A stretch of DNA of 13,876 bases from Conus ventricosus (Eukaryota; Mollusca; Gastropoda; Neogastropoda; Conidae). The stretch's first letter is position 1; the number at the start of each line of letters is the position of its first letter. A model generated the notes under the pieces. That model saw only the letters and a program-made list of their open reading frames with translations, made no database searches and was not told the origin of the DNA. This document shows positions 1 to 7,795 of the stretch, in pieces. Where the stretch lies: NCBI GenBank assembly GCA_018398815.1, contig JAFLJL010014290.1:35746-49621 (forward strand). Direction: 5' to 3'. The translations under genes and the position numbers were made by a program.

Positions 1-135
1 TTAAAAACAAAAAAAAAAAAAAAAAAAAAAAATAAGAAAAACACACACACACCACCCCCCAAAACCAACCGAATCCCCACAACAAAAAGAGAAAAAGAAA
101 AGAAAAAGAGGGGAAAAAGAAAGGAAAAAAAACAA
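1..135. repeat. A-rich low-complexity tract with AC and AAG segments
   Basis: A poly-A run (9-32) is followed by an AC dinucleotide run (41-52), a short C run, and a purine stretch of A and G (about 86-130). No coding or structural signal is seen. From 136 to 380 the sequence is AT-rich and unremarkable, with no gene or repeat that I recognise. Confidence 0.8.
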
Positions 136-383
136 CAAAACCAAACTTAAAAATTTTTATTGTAACATAAAAAAAGCAGTGTTTTAAAAATTTTGGGGTA
201 AAAAAACGTTTATATTAAAATACCAGCAGAAAGCACATTTTAAATAAATTGGGGCTAAAAATAAAAGGGGGCAAAAACTTATTGTTAAAGGGGGGGGTTC
301 AATTTTTATGCAGAAATTAGAGTTTTCATTTTATAATAATTTTTAAATTTTATTTTCCCGGGGTTTTCCTTTTAAAAAAAAAA

Positions 384-421
384 CCCCCCCCCCCCCCCTC
401 CCCCCCCCCCCCCCCCCCCAA

Positions 422-469
<48 letters not shown>

Positions 470-506
470 CAAATTTAAAAACTTTTTTATTTTCCCCCCC
501 CCCCCC
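384..506. repeat. Poly-C tracts
   Basis: There are three C runs: 384-419 with a single T at 399, 424-466 uninterrupted, and 494-506. The 43-nt pure run is long enough that its true length is uncertain in any assembly. Such tracts can form i-motif or G-quadruplex structures, but consensus error is an equally good explanation here because stretched homopolymers recur throughout the left part of the window. Confidence 0.9.
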
Positions 507-633
507 TCCTTAAGTCGTCATTATTGAAGAATTTACCTCCTTGTTTTTCCCCCTACTATTAATTTTTCGCTAGAAAATTTTGTCGACTTTTTTCAAGTTT
601 AAAAAAGGGTGCCGTTTGTAAAAGTTACTCTGT

Positions 634-664
634 GTTGGGTTTTTCCTTATGGGAGAAACCCAAC
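634..664. other. 13-bp stem hairpin with 5-nt loop
   Basis: The arm GTTGGGTTTTTCC (634-646) pairs with GGAGAAACCCAAC (652-664) around the loop TTATG. Twelve positions are Watson-Crick pairs and one (643/655) is T-G, which would still pair as G-U in plus-strand RNA. No T-run sits immediately after it, and no gene lies next to it. The rest of 507-770 is AT-rich with nothing recognised. Confidence 0.75.
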
Positions 665-771
665 CCCACTTTGTTTATTTCACATTTTTGGGTTTTTTTT
701 AAAAACCTTTGAAAAGGGCTAAAAGGGGGAAACCAAACTGTAAACAACGCAGGAGTGAAGAAACCGGAAGT

Positions 772-822
772 AAACAACAACAACAACAAAAAGTTTTTTT
801 TTTAAAAAAAAAAAAAAAAAAA
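772..822. repeat. AAC microsatellite then T10/A19 run
   Basis: An AAC run of about six units (772-789) is followed by ten T (794-803) and nineteen A (804-822). The T/A junction is a self-complementary fold-back. The AAC run is preceded by GGAAGTAAACAAC, resembling the lead-in to the AAC-rich runs near 4274 and 12131. Confidence 0.8.
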
Positions 823-866
823 CACGGGACTGTCTGCCTTGGGATTAAATAAAGTCTACTTGAATA

Positions 867-1016
867 CCCCCCGGGAAAGCCCCCCCATCCATACATCCCC
901 CCCCCCCCCCCCCCCCCCCTCCCTCCCTCCTTTCGCCCACTCTACACGACCCCCACCCCACCCAAACCACGTCCTTCCCTTCTCCCCCCTCCACCCCCCA
1001 TCCCCCAAACCCCTAT
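867..1016. repeat. C-rich pyrimidine tract
   Basis: A 23-nt C run (897-919) sits inside a stretch dominated by C with some T and A. The proline-rich open frame over it is a composition artefact. Sequence 1017-1190 is unique-looking, with no recognised gene. Confidence 0.8.
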
Positions 1017-1194
1017 TTATTCTTATATGGTTATTTCTCTATTATTCTTTTTCACCCCTCGCTTTCTGGGGTCCCTTCGGGCAGGGTCAGTGATTCGCGT
1101 CAAATTGGAGGCCCCGGGTCGTATGTTGTGATGCGTATTTACAAAAATAAAGGGGTTGCGCTAGACTCGACTTCACCACCCACCCCTTCCCCCA

Positions 1195-1276
1195 AACCAC
1201 ACACACACACACAAACACACAAACCCACACAGTGACCACCACAACAACACACCCACACCACACCACACCACACACA
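1195..1276. repeat. CA-rich imperfect microsatellite
   Basis: CA units (1199-1212) grade into mixed ACACAA, CCACAC and CACCAC units up to 1276. This is simple sequence without coding content. Confidence 0.85.
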
Positions 1277-1416
1277 AAAGGGGCTTTTATTCGATTTTAT
1301 CACGATGGGAGTAACGGAACTTTTTTTAAATGCAAACAGGATACAATATGTTAGATATTGAATAAAAATGTAAGCTTTTTTGCGCTGGGCCGGCGTGAGA
1401 GGGGTAGGGTAAAAGG

Positions 1417-1466
1417 AGGGGGGGGGGGGGGGGGGTGGGGTGGGTTTTGGGGGGGGGGGGGGGGCT
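1417..1466. repeat. G-run cluster
   Basis: Two long G runs (about 1418-1435 and 1449-1464) are separated by TGGGGTGGGTTTT. It is a strong G-quadruplex candidate by composition; run lengths are probably unreliable. Sequence 1277-1416 shows nothing recognised. Confidence 0.8.
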
Positions 1467-1498
1467 TACGGGGGGAGCCCCCTTTTGAGTTACCTAGG

Positions 1499-1745
1499 CG
1501 TTTATCAACAGTGCATGAAACCACACAAAATTTAAACAAACTTTCGTGAAAAACACAAAGTTCCCTCGACACTGGATGAAAACCCCCCAAAGTTCATCAA
1601 CACTGTTTCTGAAAACCCACAAAGTTCCTCAACACGTGCTGAACCACAAAAGTTTTATCAACACTGCAAGAAAAAACAAAGAGTGAACAAGGGGGGACCA
1701 GGCGTTCTATCAACACTGTGCAGAACCACACAAAAGTGAACAGAG
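1499..1745. repeat. Degenerate ~30-bp minisatellite with ATCAACACTG core
   Basis: The phrase AAAGTTC(A/C)TCAACACTG, followed by a CTGAAcCACA-like tail, recurs. Clear monomer starts are at 1557, 1589, 1621, 1648 and about 1678, spaced 27-32 bp. Outer copies carry GCGTTTATCAACAGTGCATG near 1498 and GCGTTCTATCAACACTGTGC near 1702, both followed by ACCACACAAAA. About six to seven diverged units are visible. The variable spacing comes mainly from A-runs. There is no consistent reading frame, so I call it non-coding. It abuts the purine minisatellite directly. Confidence 0.75.
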
Positions 1746-2287
1746 GGGGACGAGAAAAGGGGGGGGAAGGAGAAGGAAAGAGAGGGACAGGAGGAGAGCG
1801 GGGCGGGTGTGGGGGGAGAAGGGAGAGGGACGGGGGAGAGCGGGGCGGGTGGAGGAGAAGGGGGGGACGGGGGAGGCGGGACGGGTGTGGGGAGAAGGGG
1901 GAAAGGGGCAGGGGAGACGGGACAGGTGTGGGGGAAAGGGGGGAGGGACAGGAGGAAGGGGGGGACGGGGTGGAGGGGAAGGGAGAGGGACAAGGAGAGC
2001 GGGGGCAGGGGGGGAGGAGAAGGGAGAGGACAGGAGGAGAGCGGGCGGGGGTTTGGGGGAGAAGGAGAGGGACAGGAGAAAGGGGGACGGTGTGGAGGAA
2101 AGGGGGGAAAGGGGGAGGGGGAGAGCGGGAGGGTTGGGGAGAAGGGAGAGGGGCAGGAGGGAAACGGGAGGGGGTGGAGGAGAAGGGGAGGGACAGGAAA
2201 GCGGGGACGGTGTGGAGGAGAAGGGAGAGGGCAGGAGGGGAAACGGGGGGCGGGGGTGGGAGTGGGAGGGTAAAGGTGGAAGAGAGG
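1746..2287. repeat. ~40-bp purine-only minisatellite (G/A strand)
   Basis: About twelve diverged units of 37-43 bp repeat the order GAGAAGGGAGAGGGACAGGA, then a GAGCGGG or AACGGG segment, then a GTGGGG or GTGGAG end. The plus strand is almost pyrimidine-free for over 500 nt; C and T appear only at fixed places in the unit (GGGAC, GCGGG, GTGGG). The Glu/Gly/Arg-rich plus frames and Pro/Ser-rich minus frames over this block come from the repeat and shift phase between copies, so they are not genes. The strand bias makes triplex and G-quadruplex structures plausible. Confidence 0.85.
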
Positions 2288-2315
2288 GGTCAGGTGACTG
2301 TGTGTTTCATTTAAA

Positions 2316-2457
2316 ACAGACACACAAAGCGCGCGTGCGCCGCCACACCACACACACAAAAACACAACACACCACACGCAAAACACCGCCCCGCACGCAC
2401 GCCGCACGCCGCACCCAACACGCACACACACACAACACAACACCCCACACACAAAAC
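2316..2457. repeat. CA-rich block with CpG/GC islets
   Basis: CACAC, CACCAC and AACAC units are interrupted by GC-rich segments such as GCGCGCGTGCGCCGCC (about 2328-2343) and GCACGCACGCCGCACGCCGC (2393-2412). It is simple sequence, and its complement resembles the GT-rich block at 2579. Confidence 0.8.
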
Positions 2458-2578
2458 CCCTTTTCGGTGTAGGTCTTCTTCAGGCGGCGCTGTAAAGCTG
2501 AATACAAAAAAATGAATAAATGAGGCATTTATGCAAAAAAAGGGGATGCTGACTGGAGTGGGGAAAACGCCGAGCGCA

Positions 2579-2866
2579 CGTGTGTGGTTTGTGGTTGTTG
2601 TGTGTGTTGTGTGTGTGTGGTGTGGTGTGTTTTTGGCGGCGAGGTGGAATGAGACACAGAGAGGGGGGGAGCCGATTGTGTGTGGTGTGTGTGTGTGTGT
2701 TTTTGGGGGTTGGGTTGTGTGTGGGTGTGTGTATGTGTGTGTGGTGTGTGTGTGACAGAGCGAAGAAGAGAAGGAGAGAGAGAGGAGAGAAAAGAAGAGA
2801 GAAGAGAGAGAAAGGAGAGAGAGAGAAGAGAGAGAGAGAAGAAGAGGAGGAGAGAGAAAAGGGGAG
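2579..2866. repeat. Compound GT-rich then GA-rich microsatellite
   Basis: An imperfect GT block (2579-2755) is broken by GGCGGCGAGGTGGAATGAGA (2635-2654), then switches at 2756 to a GA block (to 2866). It ends at GGGGAGAATTCATTCCCC, a short fold-back. Cys/Val-rich frames over it are artefacts. Confidence 0.85.
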
Positions 2867-2935
2867 AATTCATTCCCCATGACGCATCACTTTACGTTGC
2901 AGTTTTTATTTTTTAAACATTTTTTTATTCACCCA

Positions 2936-3064
2936 CCCTTCCTTCTCTTCTCTCTCTCTTCTCCTCTCCTCTCTCTGTCCGGTTAAATCCCAGCGCTAAG
3001 GAGAAAAAAGGGGGGAGAGAGAGAGAGAGAGAAGAGAGAGAGGAGAGAGAGAGGAGAGAGAGGT
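2936..3064. repeat. CT-rich tract facing GA-rich tract
   Basis: A CT-rich stretch (about 2940-2978) and a GA-rich stretch (3008-3064) are separated by about 30 bp containing GTCCGGTTAAATCCCAGCGC. As reverse complements in simple sequence they could fold back on each other, but dinucleotide composition alone would produce this. Confidence 0.75.
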
Positions 3065-3272
3065 GGGGGGGGGGGGGGAAGGGGTGTAGGGGTGCCCCGG
3101 GGGGAGGGGTTTTTGTACTTTCCCTGGAGGAACAAGTCAAGCAAAAAGAGTCCTTTGTTGTCGGCATATCATGCAGGGTTGCCTGTATTGAGCACGGAAA
3201 ACCGGGGAGAGGGAAACGGGGGGGGGGGGGGGGGGGGAGGAAGGGGGGGGGGAACAGGGTGGGGGAGAGGGG
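3063..3272. repeat. G-run tracts around a short non-repetitive spacer
   Basis: G runs occupy about 3063-3110 and 3217-3272. Between them, 3111-3216 holds about 100 bp of ordinary sequence with no recognisable homology. Confidence 0.75.
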
Positions 3273-3346
3273 CTTAACTACCGAACTTCATGAAAGTTTT
3301 TTTAGTGGGGTTCCTAAAAACCAAAAGTGTGGAAAAGCACGTGTGC

Positions 3347-3605
3347 ATGTGTGATGTGTGTGTGTGTGTTTTTTGGGTGGTGGTGTGTGTGTGTGTGTGT
3401 TGGTTTGTGTGTGTTGTGTGTGTTGGTGGTTTGGTGTGGGGGGTTGCTGCATGCTCGTGCGTCGTGCGTGCGAGCGAGCGGCGAGGAGAGAGAGAGAGAG
3501 AGAAGAAAGGAGAGGAGAGAAGAGAGAGAGAAAAAGACAGACAGATACGACAGACAGACAGACAGGCGACAGACAACGGGAAAAGACAGAGACGAGAAAA
3601 GAGGG
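3347..3605. repeat. Compound GT / GA / GACA microsatellite
   Basis: GT-rich sequence (3347-3441) passes through GCGTGCGAGCGAGCGGCGAG (3466-3485) into GA repeats (to about 3531), and then GACA tetranucleotides (3535-3587). The module order GT to GA matches the block at 2579. From 3606 to 3840 the sequence looks unique, with no recognised gene. Confidence 0.85.
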
Positions 3606-3840
3606 TGACACTCAAAAAATGTATTTAACAAGGCCTAGCCCCGTCATACAAGGCGGTGTGAACTTACCTTTTGAAAAACAATAGAACATGCGAAAAATTC
3701 ATCGAATCAAAATCCGTTATGAAGACCTAAGTCACAACGCGTGGTAAATAAAAGAGAATTAAAAAAAACTTGCAGATTCAATTTTGGTGCCCTGGATCAC
3801 TACACGGATTGTTTTCCCCAAAAACTTTTTTTGGGTTGAG

Positions 3841-3959
3841 TCAGGAGAGAAGAAGGGGGAGAAAGAAGAGAGAGAAGAGAGAGAGAGAGAGAAAAGGGAG
3901 AGAGAAAAGAGAGAGAGAGAAGGAGAGGAGAAGAGAGAGAGAGGAGAAAGAGAGAGAAG
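3841..3959. repeat. GA-rich microsatellite
   Basis: Imperfect GA/GAA repeats of about 120 nt with a pure-purine plus strand. Lys/Glu/Arg-rich open frames over it are composition artefacts. Confidence 0.85.
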
Positions 3960-4050
3960 GTTTTCTCTAAAAAAATTTCACTTGCGCCCCACTACAAGGG
4001 CCATCACAAACAATGGAAAGTGACATTTATTTGACAGAGCGACAAAAAAT

Positions 4051-4184
4051 GGTTGTGTTTTTGGGGTTTGTGTGTGTGGTGTTTGTGGTGTGTGGGGTTG
4101 GGCGGAATGCGTGCGTGTGTGTGGTATTTGAGTGTGTGTGTTGTGTGCTGTGCGTGTGCGTGTGCGTGTGTGTGGGGGTGGTTG
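4051..4184. repeat. GT-rich imperfect microsatellite
   Basis: Mixed GTGTGG, GTGTTT and GCGTGT units are interrupted by TTGGGCGGAATGCG (4098-4111). No coding signal is seen beyond repeat-derived Cys/Val frames. Confidence 0.8.
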
Positions 4185-4257
4185 TTCATTCAAAATACAC
4201 TTTTCCTTGGAGTTTTTGCTGGTTCGTCATGCAGAAACTAAGGATAGGGTTTTGGCT

Positions 4258-4366
4258 GACAAGAAGAAGAAAAAAAGTAAACAACAACAACAAGAACAAC
4301 AAGAACCAGAAATCAAGAACAAAACAAGAACAAAAACAAAAAAGGACAAAAAAGAAAAAGAAAACA
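4258..4366. repeat. AAC/GAACAA A-rich tract
   Basis: An AAG run leads into GTAAACAACAACAACAAG, followed by degenerate GAACAA, AAGAAC and AAACA units until 4366. From 4367 to 4700 the sequence is unremarkable; nothing resembling a retrotransposon endonuclease was recognised in it. Confidence 0.8.
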
Positions 4367-4700
4367 CGGAATTTTTTGTTTTCCATTTTTTTGATCACTG
4401 CAAAAGTGTGTGCGCGTAACAAACATAAAAACAAAAGGCATCGAAATATGTCCGGAAAAACCAGCAATCGGCATGGTGCAACCTAAGTTGAACTATTCGG
4501 CCCCCCAACGCTAGTTAGCCCATGGATGGCATACGTTTTGACCGTGTAAAAACGAGACAGCCCTGGGGGAACTTTTAAAAAGCGCTGGGGATTTCACAAA
4601 AAGGGTTTTTTTTTTTGGGAAAATTTTCTCTCTTTCATGTGTTCTGTTCAAAAAAATTTCCCGTTTCCCTTTTCTACATGGCCGGGTGCCCATTTCTTCG

Positions 4701-4865
4701 CCCTCCCCTTTCCCCTTCTCTCCCCCCCCACTCCTCCTCCCCAAACCCCTCTCCGCACCCCATCCCTTTCCCCATTCCCCCCCCCCCCCAACCCCCGTCA
4801 CTACACACAACACCACCACACCCCACCACACACACACCACACACACACACACACCGGAGACAGAC

Positions 4866-4897
<32 letters not shown>

Positions 4898-4914
4898 GCA
4901 GCCCCCGCGACAGA

Positions 4915-4969
<55 letters not shown>

Positions 4970-4991
4970 CGCACAAAACGCACACACACAC
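4701..4991. repeat. C-rich, CA, GACA and CGCA compound tract
   Basis: In order: a C-rich stretch (4701-4800), CA repeats (4800-4852), GACA repeats (4858-4898), a CGCA run of about fourteen units (4914-4969), and a short CA run (4979-4991). It sits directly upstream of the first recognisable reverse transcriptase codons, where the missing part of the retrotransposon would be expected. Either it interrupts the element or the element was already 5' truncated. Confidence 0.9.
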
Positions 4992-5575
4992 AGAATTTCA
5001 ACAAAATGGTCATACTTATTCATCCAAAGTTTACTAGATATGGGTATCCTAAAGGGCTCTTATCGCCCCCTTTCTTTTTAATATTTTAACTAATGTTTTA
5101 CCTAAATACTTTAAAAAAACTTTAACTTGATTAAATTGGGGGATGACTTGTTTTATGGTTAAAAACGCCACATTAAAAAGAACACATCAAAAAGATGTAA
5201 TTACATTAGAAGAATTATAAAAATTTTTGCACATTGCAATTTTTCATTTTGATAATGGCTTATCCTGCGGCGAAAAATCCCGTATGAGTTATTTGATCAG
5301 GTGGGTCGCCACAATACTCCTAACCAAATACTAATACCACATTGGTACATTTCGAATTAAATTCCTTGGGTCATCTTATGTTAAATTTTTTTCTTGGAAT
5401 TTTACGTGGAACCATAAAAATCAAGCGAGAAAATCTTTTTAACTGTCAAAGTTATAACAAAAAAATTGGGGGGGCCGGGAAACAAAAAGTTATACATTTT
5501 TTTTCCGCTTTAGTTAATCCAAATTGCATATCACAAGGGGGTCTTTTTTAGTGCTCCTAAGTACTTATAAAAAAG
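4992..5575 (+). pseudogene. Reverse transcriptase domain fragment of LINE ORF2
   Basis: This domain would copy element RNA into DNA at the target site. Visible motifs, in changing frames: NGHTYSSKVY-like lead-in (about 5003-5035); GYPKG (5042-5056), matching the usual G-x-P-Q-G; LLSP and FLIF immediately after; TNVLPKYFKK (5089-5118); and KLGDDL (5133-5150), where the usual F-A-D-D box keeps both catalytic aspartates. Downstream, KFLG (5359-5370) followed by a W-N pair is the conserved FLG...W thumb segment, and SALVNP (near 5504-5520) matches the RALV.P segment. A stop at 5087 and several frameshifts interrupt it. Many breaks sit in runs of A, T or G. The ORF2 assignment is strong; the exact clade is not. 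Confidence 0.8.
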
Positions 5576-6002
5576 CTTCAGTGTTAGACCTAAGGCATTC
5601 AGATTACCCTTGGTGTTCCATTTTCTGCTTTAAAACAACCATAAAGCTGGTGTTTACCTCTTGATGCCCACGTGAACTACCCTCCTAATACTTTTCTTCG
5701 CTGCTCAACTTTTGAAATGAAAACCAAGGGAACTGGATATGGGGTCTGATGTAGATTTTTCCAAAACGGAAAAAAAAACATTCGGCCACAAAAAGATACT
5801 CACAATTCTTCCATTTTGTTGAAAAATTTCAGGTATCAATCAAAAAAATTTGCTGTCGTTTTCCCCCCATAAGTCCCGTACCAAACGGGAGCCCCCAAAA
5901 CCCAGTGTTTGATTTAATATACAACTATATAAAACTGAAACATTAATATTCTAGCTTGCAACAAAATCACATATCAATGATTGTTTCGTAACTTCGTTTT
6001 AA
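5576..6002 (+). pseudogene. Degenerate linker between reverse transcriptase and RNase H
   Basis: In LINE ORF2 proteins, a poorly conserved segment with an H.G.R...G.F.tSP...L...E.P pattern joins the two domains. Here a frame with VLDLRHSDYP (about 5583-5612) and then CPRELPS (about 5665-5690) sits at the right place and could be that segment, but stops and frameshifts are frequent. From about 5740 to 6000 I cannot align any motif with confidence; the position is the only argument. Confidence 0.45.
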
Positions 6003-6375
6003 AGGTCTATACTGATGGGTCTTAAAAAAACTAATGCTGGTTGGCTTTTTTCATTATTTTTTAAAAATTGGGAAGGTCCTTTCCTTGGGGCAAAAATTTT
6101 CCATTTTTACAGCCGAACTTATAGCAATATTAAAGGGCCCTAGGTACCATACAGATTTATCTTTGACTGTATGGTATTTCTTTTTTGTAGATTCTAAGTC
6201 GTTTTTCAAGCTTTAGAATCTTCAAAAAATTTAAAAAACGTGCTGAAACGTTCAAAATTTAAAAAATTTTTCACAACATTTTTCAAGAGGTATAATGTTA
6301 ATTTTTTTGGGGTTTCCTTTCCCTTGCTTCAATCCGGAAAGAAAAGGGGGTGACAATTTCTCAGCACAAACAATT
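6003..6375 (+). pseudogene. RNase H domain remnant of LINE ORF2
   Basis: RNase H removes the RNA strand of the RNA/DNA hybrid. Three motif blocks carry the catalytic acids in the right order: VYTDGS (6005-6022, first Asp), FTAELIAIL (6106-6132, Glu) and FVDSKS (6184-6201, second Asp). A later frame beginning at the Trp codon 6308-6310 and reading WGFLSLASIRKEKG looks like the usual W.PSHCGI.GNE.AD block, with the final Asp not evident. Frame changes occur at expanded runs, for example TCTTAAAAAAACT directly after the first motif, where three A would keep the frame. It is non-functional as written. Confidence 0.85.
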
Positions 6376-6654
6376 CTGACAATACGGCTTCTATTAATTT
6401 CCCTTGGCTTACATGAAGGTTACCTTTACAAAAAAGGCCCCCTTTTGAAAAAAATTTAAATTACAAAGAAAGTGTTCTCCCCCCTCCCCCCTACTAAACC
6501 CCATCTTCTATACTTTGTTTTACAGCTCTCGAGCTTTAACTTTTTTAAAAAAAGGGTTCCCAGTAAATCCCGTAAACCGTAATATAAAAAATAGGATTTT
6601 ACCCAAGACACAGAAAAACAAAATTGCCCCCTTTTTATTTCGGTTAAAAAAAAA

Positions 6655-6843
6655 ATGCATTCAAACAAAATTGTCAAAAATATTGATGTGCTTGTGGGCG
6701 CCCTTGATAATTGTACAACAACACACGTTCTATACTTTTGCCCCTACTTTGATTTTCCGTTTGTCAGAGTTTCGAAAGGATGCTTAAAAGTGCATATTTT
6801 GGGTACCATGACTCTCTTAAATTTTTTACGAAAACTTATTTAA
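6655..6843 (+). pseudogene. C-terminal zinc-knuckle segment of LINE ORF2
   Basis: The 62-codon frame contains CTTTHVLYFCPYFDF (6712-6756), and LLNFLRKLI (6814-6840) before the stop. This fits the C-terminal C-x(1-3)-C-x(7-8)-H-x4-C knuckle of I/Jockey-like ORF2 proteins: H (6724-6726) and C (6739-6741) are four residues apart. The first cysteine pair may be coded in other frames near 6689-6695. The Leu-rich segment just before the terminator is also usual. The stretch 6376-6654, between RNase H and this block, shows only weak similarity (a FPLAYMK-like segment near 6400-6420). Confidence 0.65.
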
Positions 6844-6913
6844 CCCAGTTGGTCAAACCGTAATGCTGTTTCATGACTTGTTTGTACAGTTGTTTTGTTT
6901 TTTTTCTTTTTAT

Positions 6914-6915
<2 letters not shown>

Positions 6916-6960
<45 letters not shown>
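6916..6960. repeat. 45-nt poly-T run
   Basis: An uninterrupted T run lies 72 bp after the retrotransposon stop codon. A plus-strand LINE would be expected to end in poly-A or a short tandem repeat, so this run is either unrelated, the tail of another minus-strand insertion, or a consensus artefact. Confidence 0.85.
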
Positions 6961-6965
<5 letters not shown>

Positions 6966-6998
6966 TTACAAGAGTTTTTTTTTTCCCCCATCACCAAA

Positions 6999-7119
6999 AC
7001 ACGCACACACGCCAACTCACGCGGGGGCGCACTAGTACGCCCCCGCTGCACGCACCACACGTAAACGCACGCTGCTTTTCAAACCCCCTCAAAACAACAC
7101 ACACAACACACACCACACA

Positions 7120-7150
<31 letters not shown>

Positions 7151-7165
7151 CACACCAACAACACC
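6999..7165. repeat. CA-rich tract
   Basis: CACACGC units (from 6999) flank a GC-rich palindrome, then ACAACACACACCACAC units run through a pure CA stretch (about 7131-7154). It is simple sequence. Confidence 0.8.
7021..7046. other. 26-bp GC-rich near-perfect palindrome
   Basis: Arms GCGGGGGCG (7021-7029) and CGCCCCCGC (7038-7046) are exact reverse complements. The centre ACTAGT is itself palindromic. The only non-pairing positions are C at 7030 and A at 7037. It lies inside otherwise simple CA-rich DNA, and the bases just outside it do not pair. Confidence 0.85.
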
Positions 7166-7178
7166 CTTTCTAAATCAC

Positions 7179-7558
7179 AAGGGAAAAACAAAAAACAACA
7201 ACAAAACACCAAACACAACGTATTTTTCCCCCTAAAATTACCAAGAAAAAAAATTTAATTTTGATTTTATGATGTTTTTTGAAATTCGTTTGAAATAAGA
7301 ATGTTCATTTAAAATGAAAAAAAAAAAAAAATCTGAAAACCCCCAACCAACTGTTTCTTTTTTGATTTTTCACCCTAATTACAGCAAATTCCTGAAAAAA
7401 ACGGAGTTTTGTCTACCATCATTTTGTTATTTTTACCTTATTGTGAACATGGCATTTTAATACCTAGAAGCAGACTACATTCAAAATTGACGTGCAAATA
7501 AAAGATAAAGTATTTTAAAAAGGGGAACTGATTCCCCCTGATATTTTTTTTCGGCTTT
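7179..7558. other. AT-rich intergenic stretch, no gene seen
   Basis: There is no open frame with recognisable content. It has an A run (7317-7331), an isolated AATAAA (7496-7501), and a short fold-back GGGGAA/TTCCCC (7522-7537). The hexamer is too common in AT-rich DNA to call a polyadenylation site. Confidence 0.6.
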
Positions 7559-7733
7559 TTTTATGATAATGTTCATTTTTCCCTTCTTTTTTCCCCTCCC
7601 TCTTTTTGCTGCTTTGTTTGTTTTCTTCTTCTTTTTCTTCCCCCTCTTCTTTTTTCCTCCTCCCCCTCCTCCCCCCTCCCCCCTCCTCCCCCTTTTCTTC
7701 TTCTGCCCCTTTTTTCCTCTTTTTTTTTTTCTT
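7559..7733. repeat. Pyrimidine (CT) tract
   Basis: About 175 nt with a plus strand nearly free of purines. It mixes TTC, CCT and T/C runs, including CTCCCCCTCCTCCCCCC around 7660-7690. The Phe/Pro-rich plus frame and Lys/Glu/Gly-rich minus frame are artefacts. Confidence 0.85.
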
Positions 7734-7795
7734 TGTTCGTTTGGGTTTCAACGCACTGTGTCTTTCATTTTAGGATGATTTGTCATAGTGTTTTT

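Larger units (their letters stand above)
4992..6915 (+). mobile_element. Decayed non-LTR retrotransposon (LINE), 3' half of ORF2
   Basis: Piecing frames together gives a collinear series typical of LINE ORF2 proteins of the I/Jockey-annotated group with an RNase H domain: reverse transcriptase (about 4992-5570), a degenerate linker (5571-6000), RNase H (6003-6375), then a C-terminal zinc-knuckle remnant ending at the TAA at 6841-6843. The order and spacing match the family. No single frame spans more than about 90 codons, so the copy cannot encode a working enzyme as written. The apurinic endonuclease and N-terminal reverse transcriptase are absent. The region 6844-6915 would be a short 3' UTR. 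No target-site duplication could be identified. Clade is uncertain; RNase H plus the CCHC tail argue against a plain CR1. Confidence 0.8.

Noticed and set aside
1658..2472. Long open frames (up to 264 codons) on both strands across the purine minisatellite and CA block
   Set aside because: They are produced by stop-poor purine or pyrimidine repeats, occur in several overlapping frames on both strands, and change phase between units.
4186..4700. Possible apurinic endonuclease or N-terminal reverse transcriptase of the LINE
   Set aside because: No endonuclease or early reverse transcriptase motif could be read in any frame on either strand; the stretch is AAC-rich or unremarkable.
7490..7520. 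AATAAA at 7496 as the polyadenylation signal of a gene or of the LINE
   Set aside because: It lies over 600 bp past the LINE stop, no transcript unit is visible, and the hexamer is common in AT-rich DNA.
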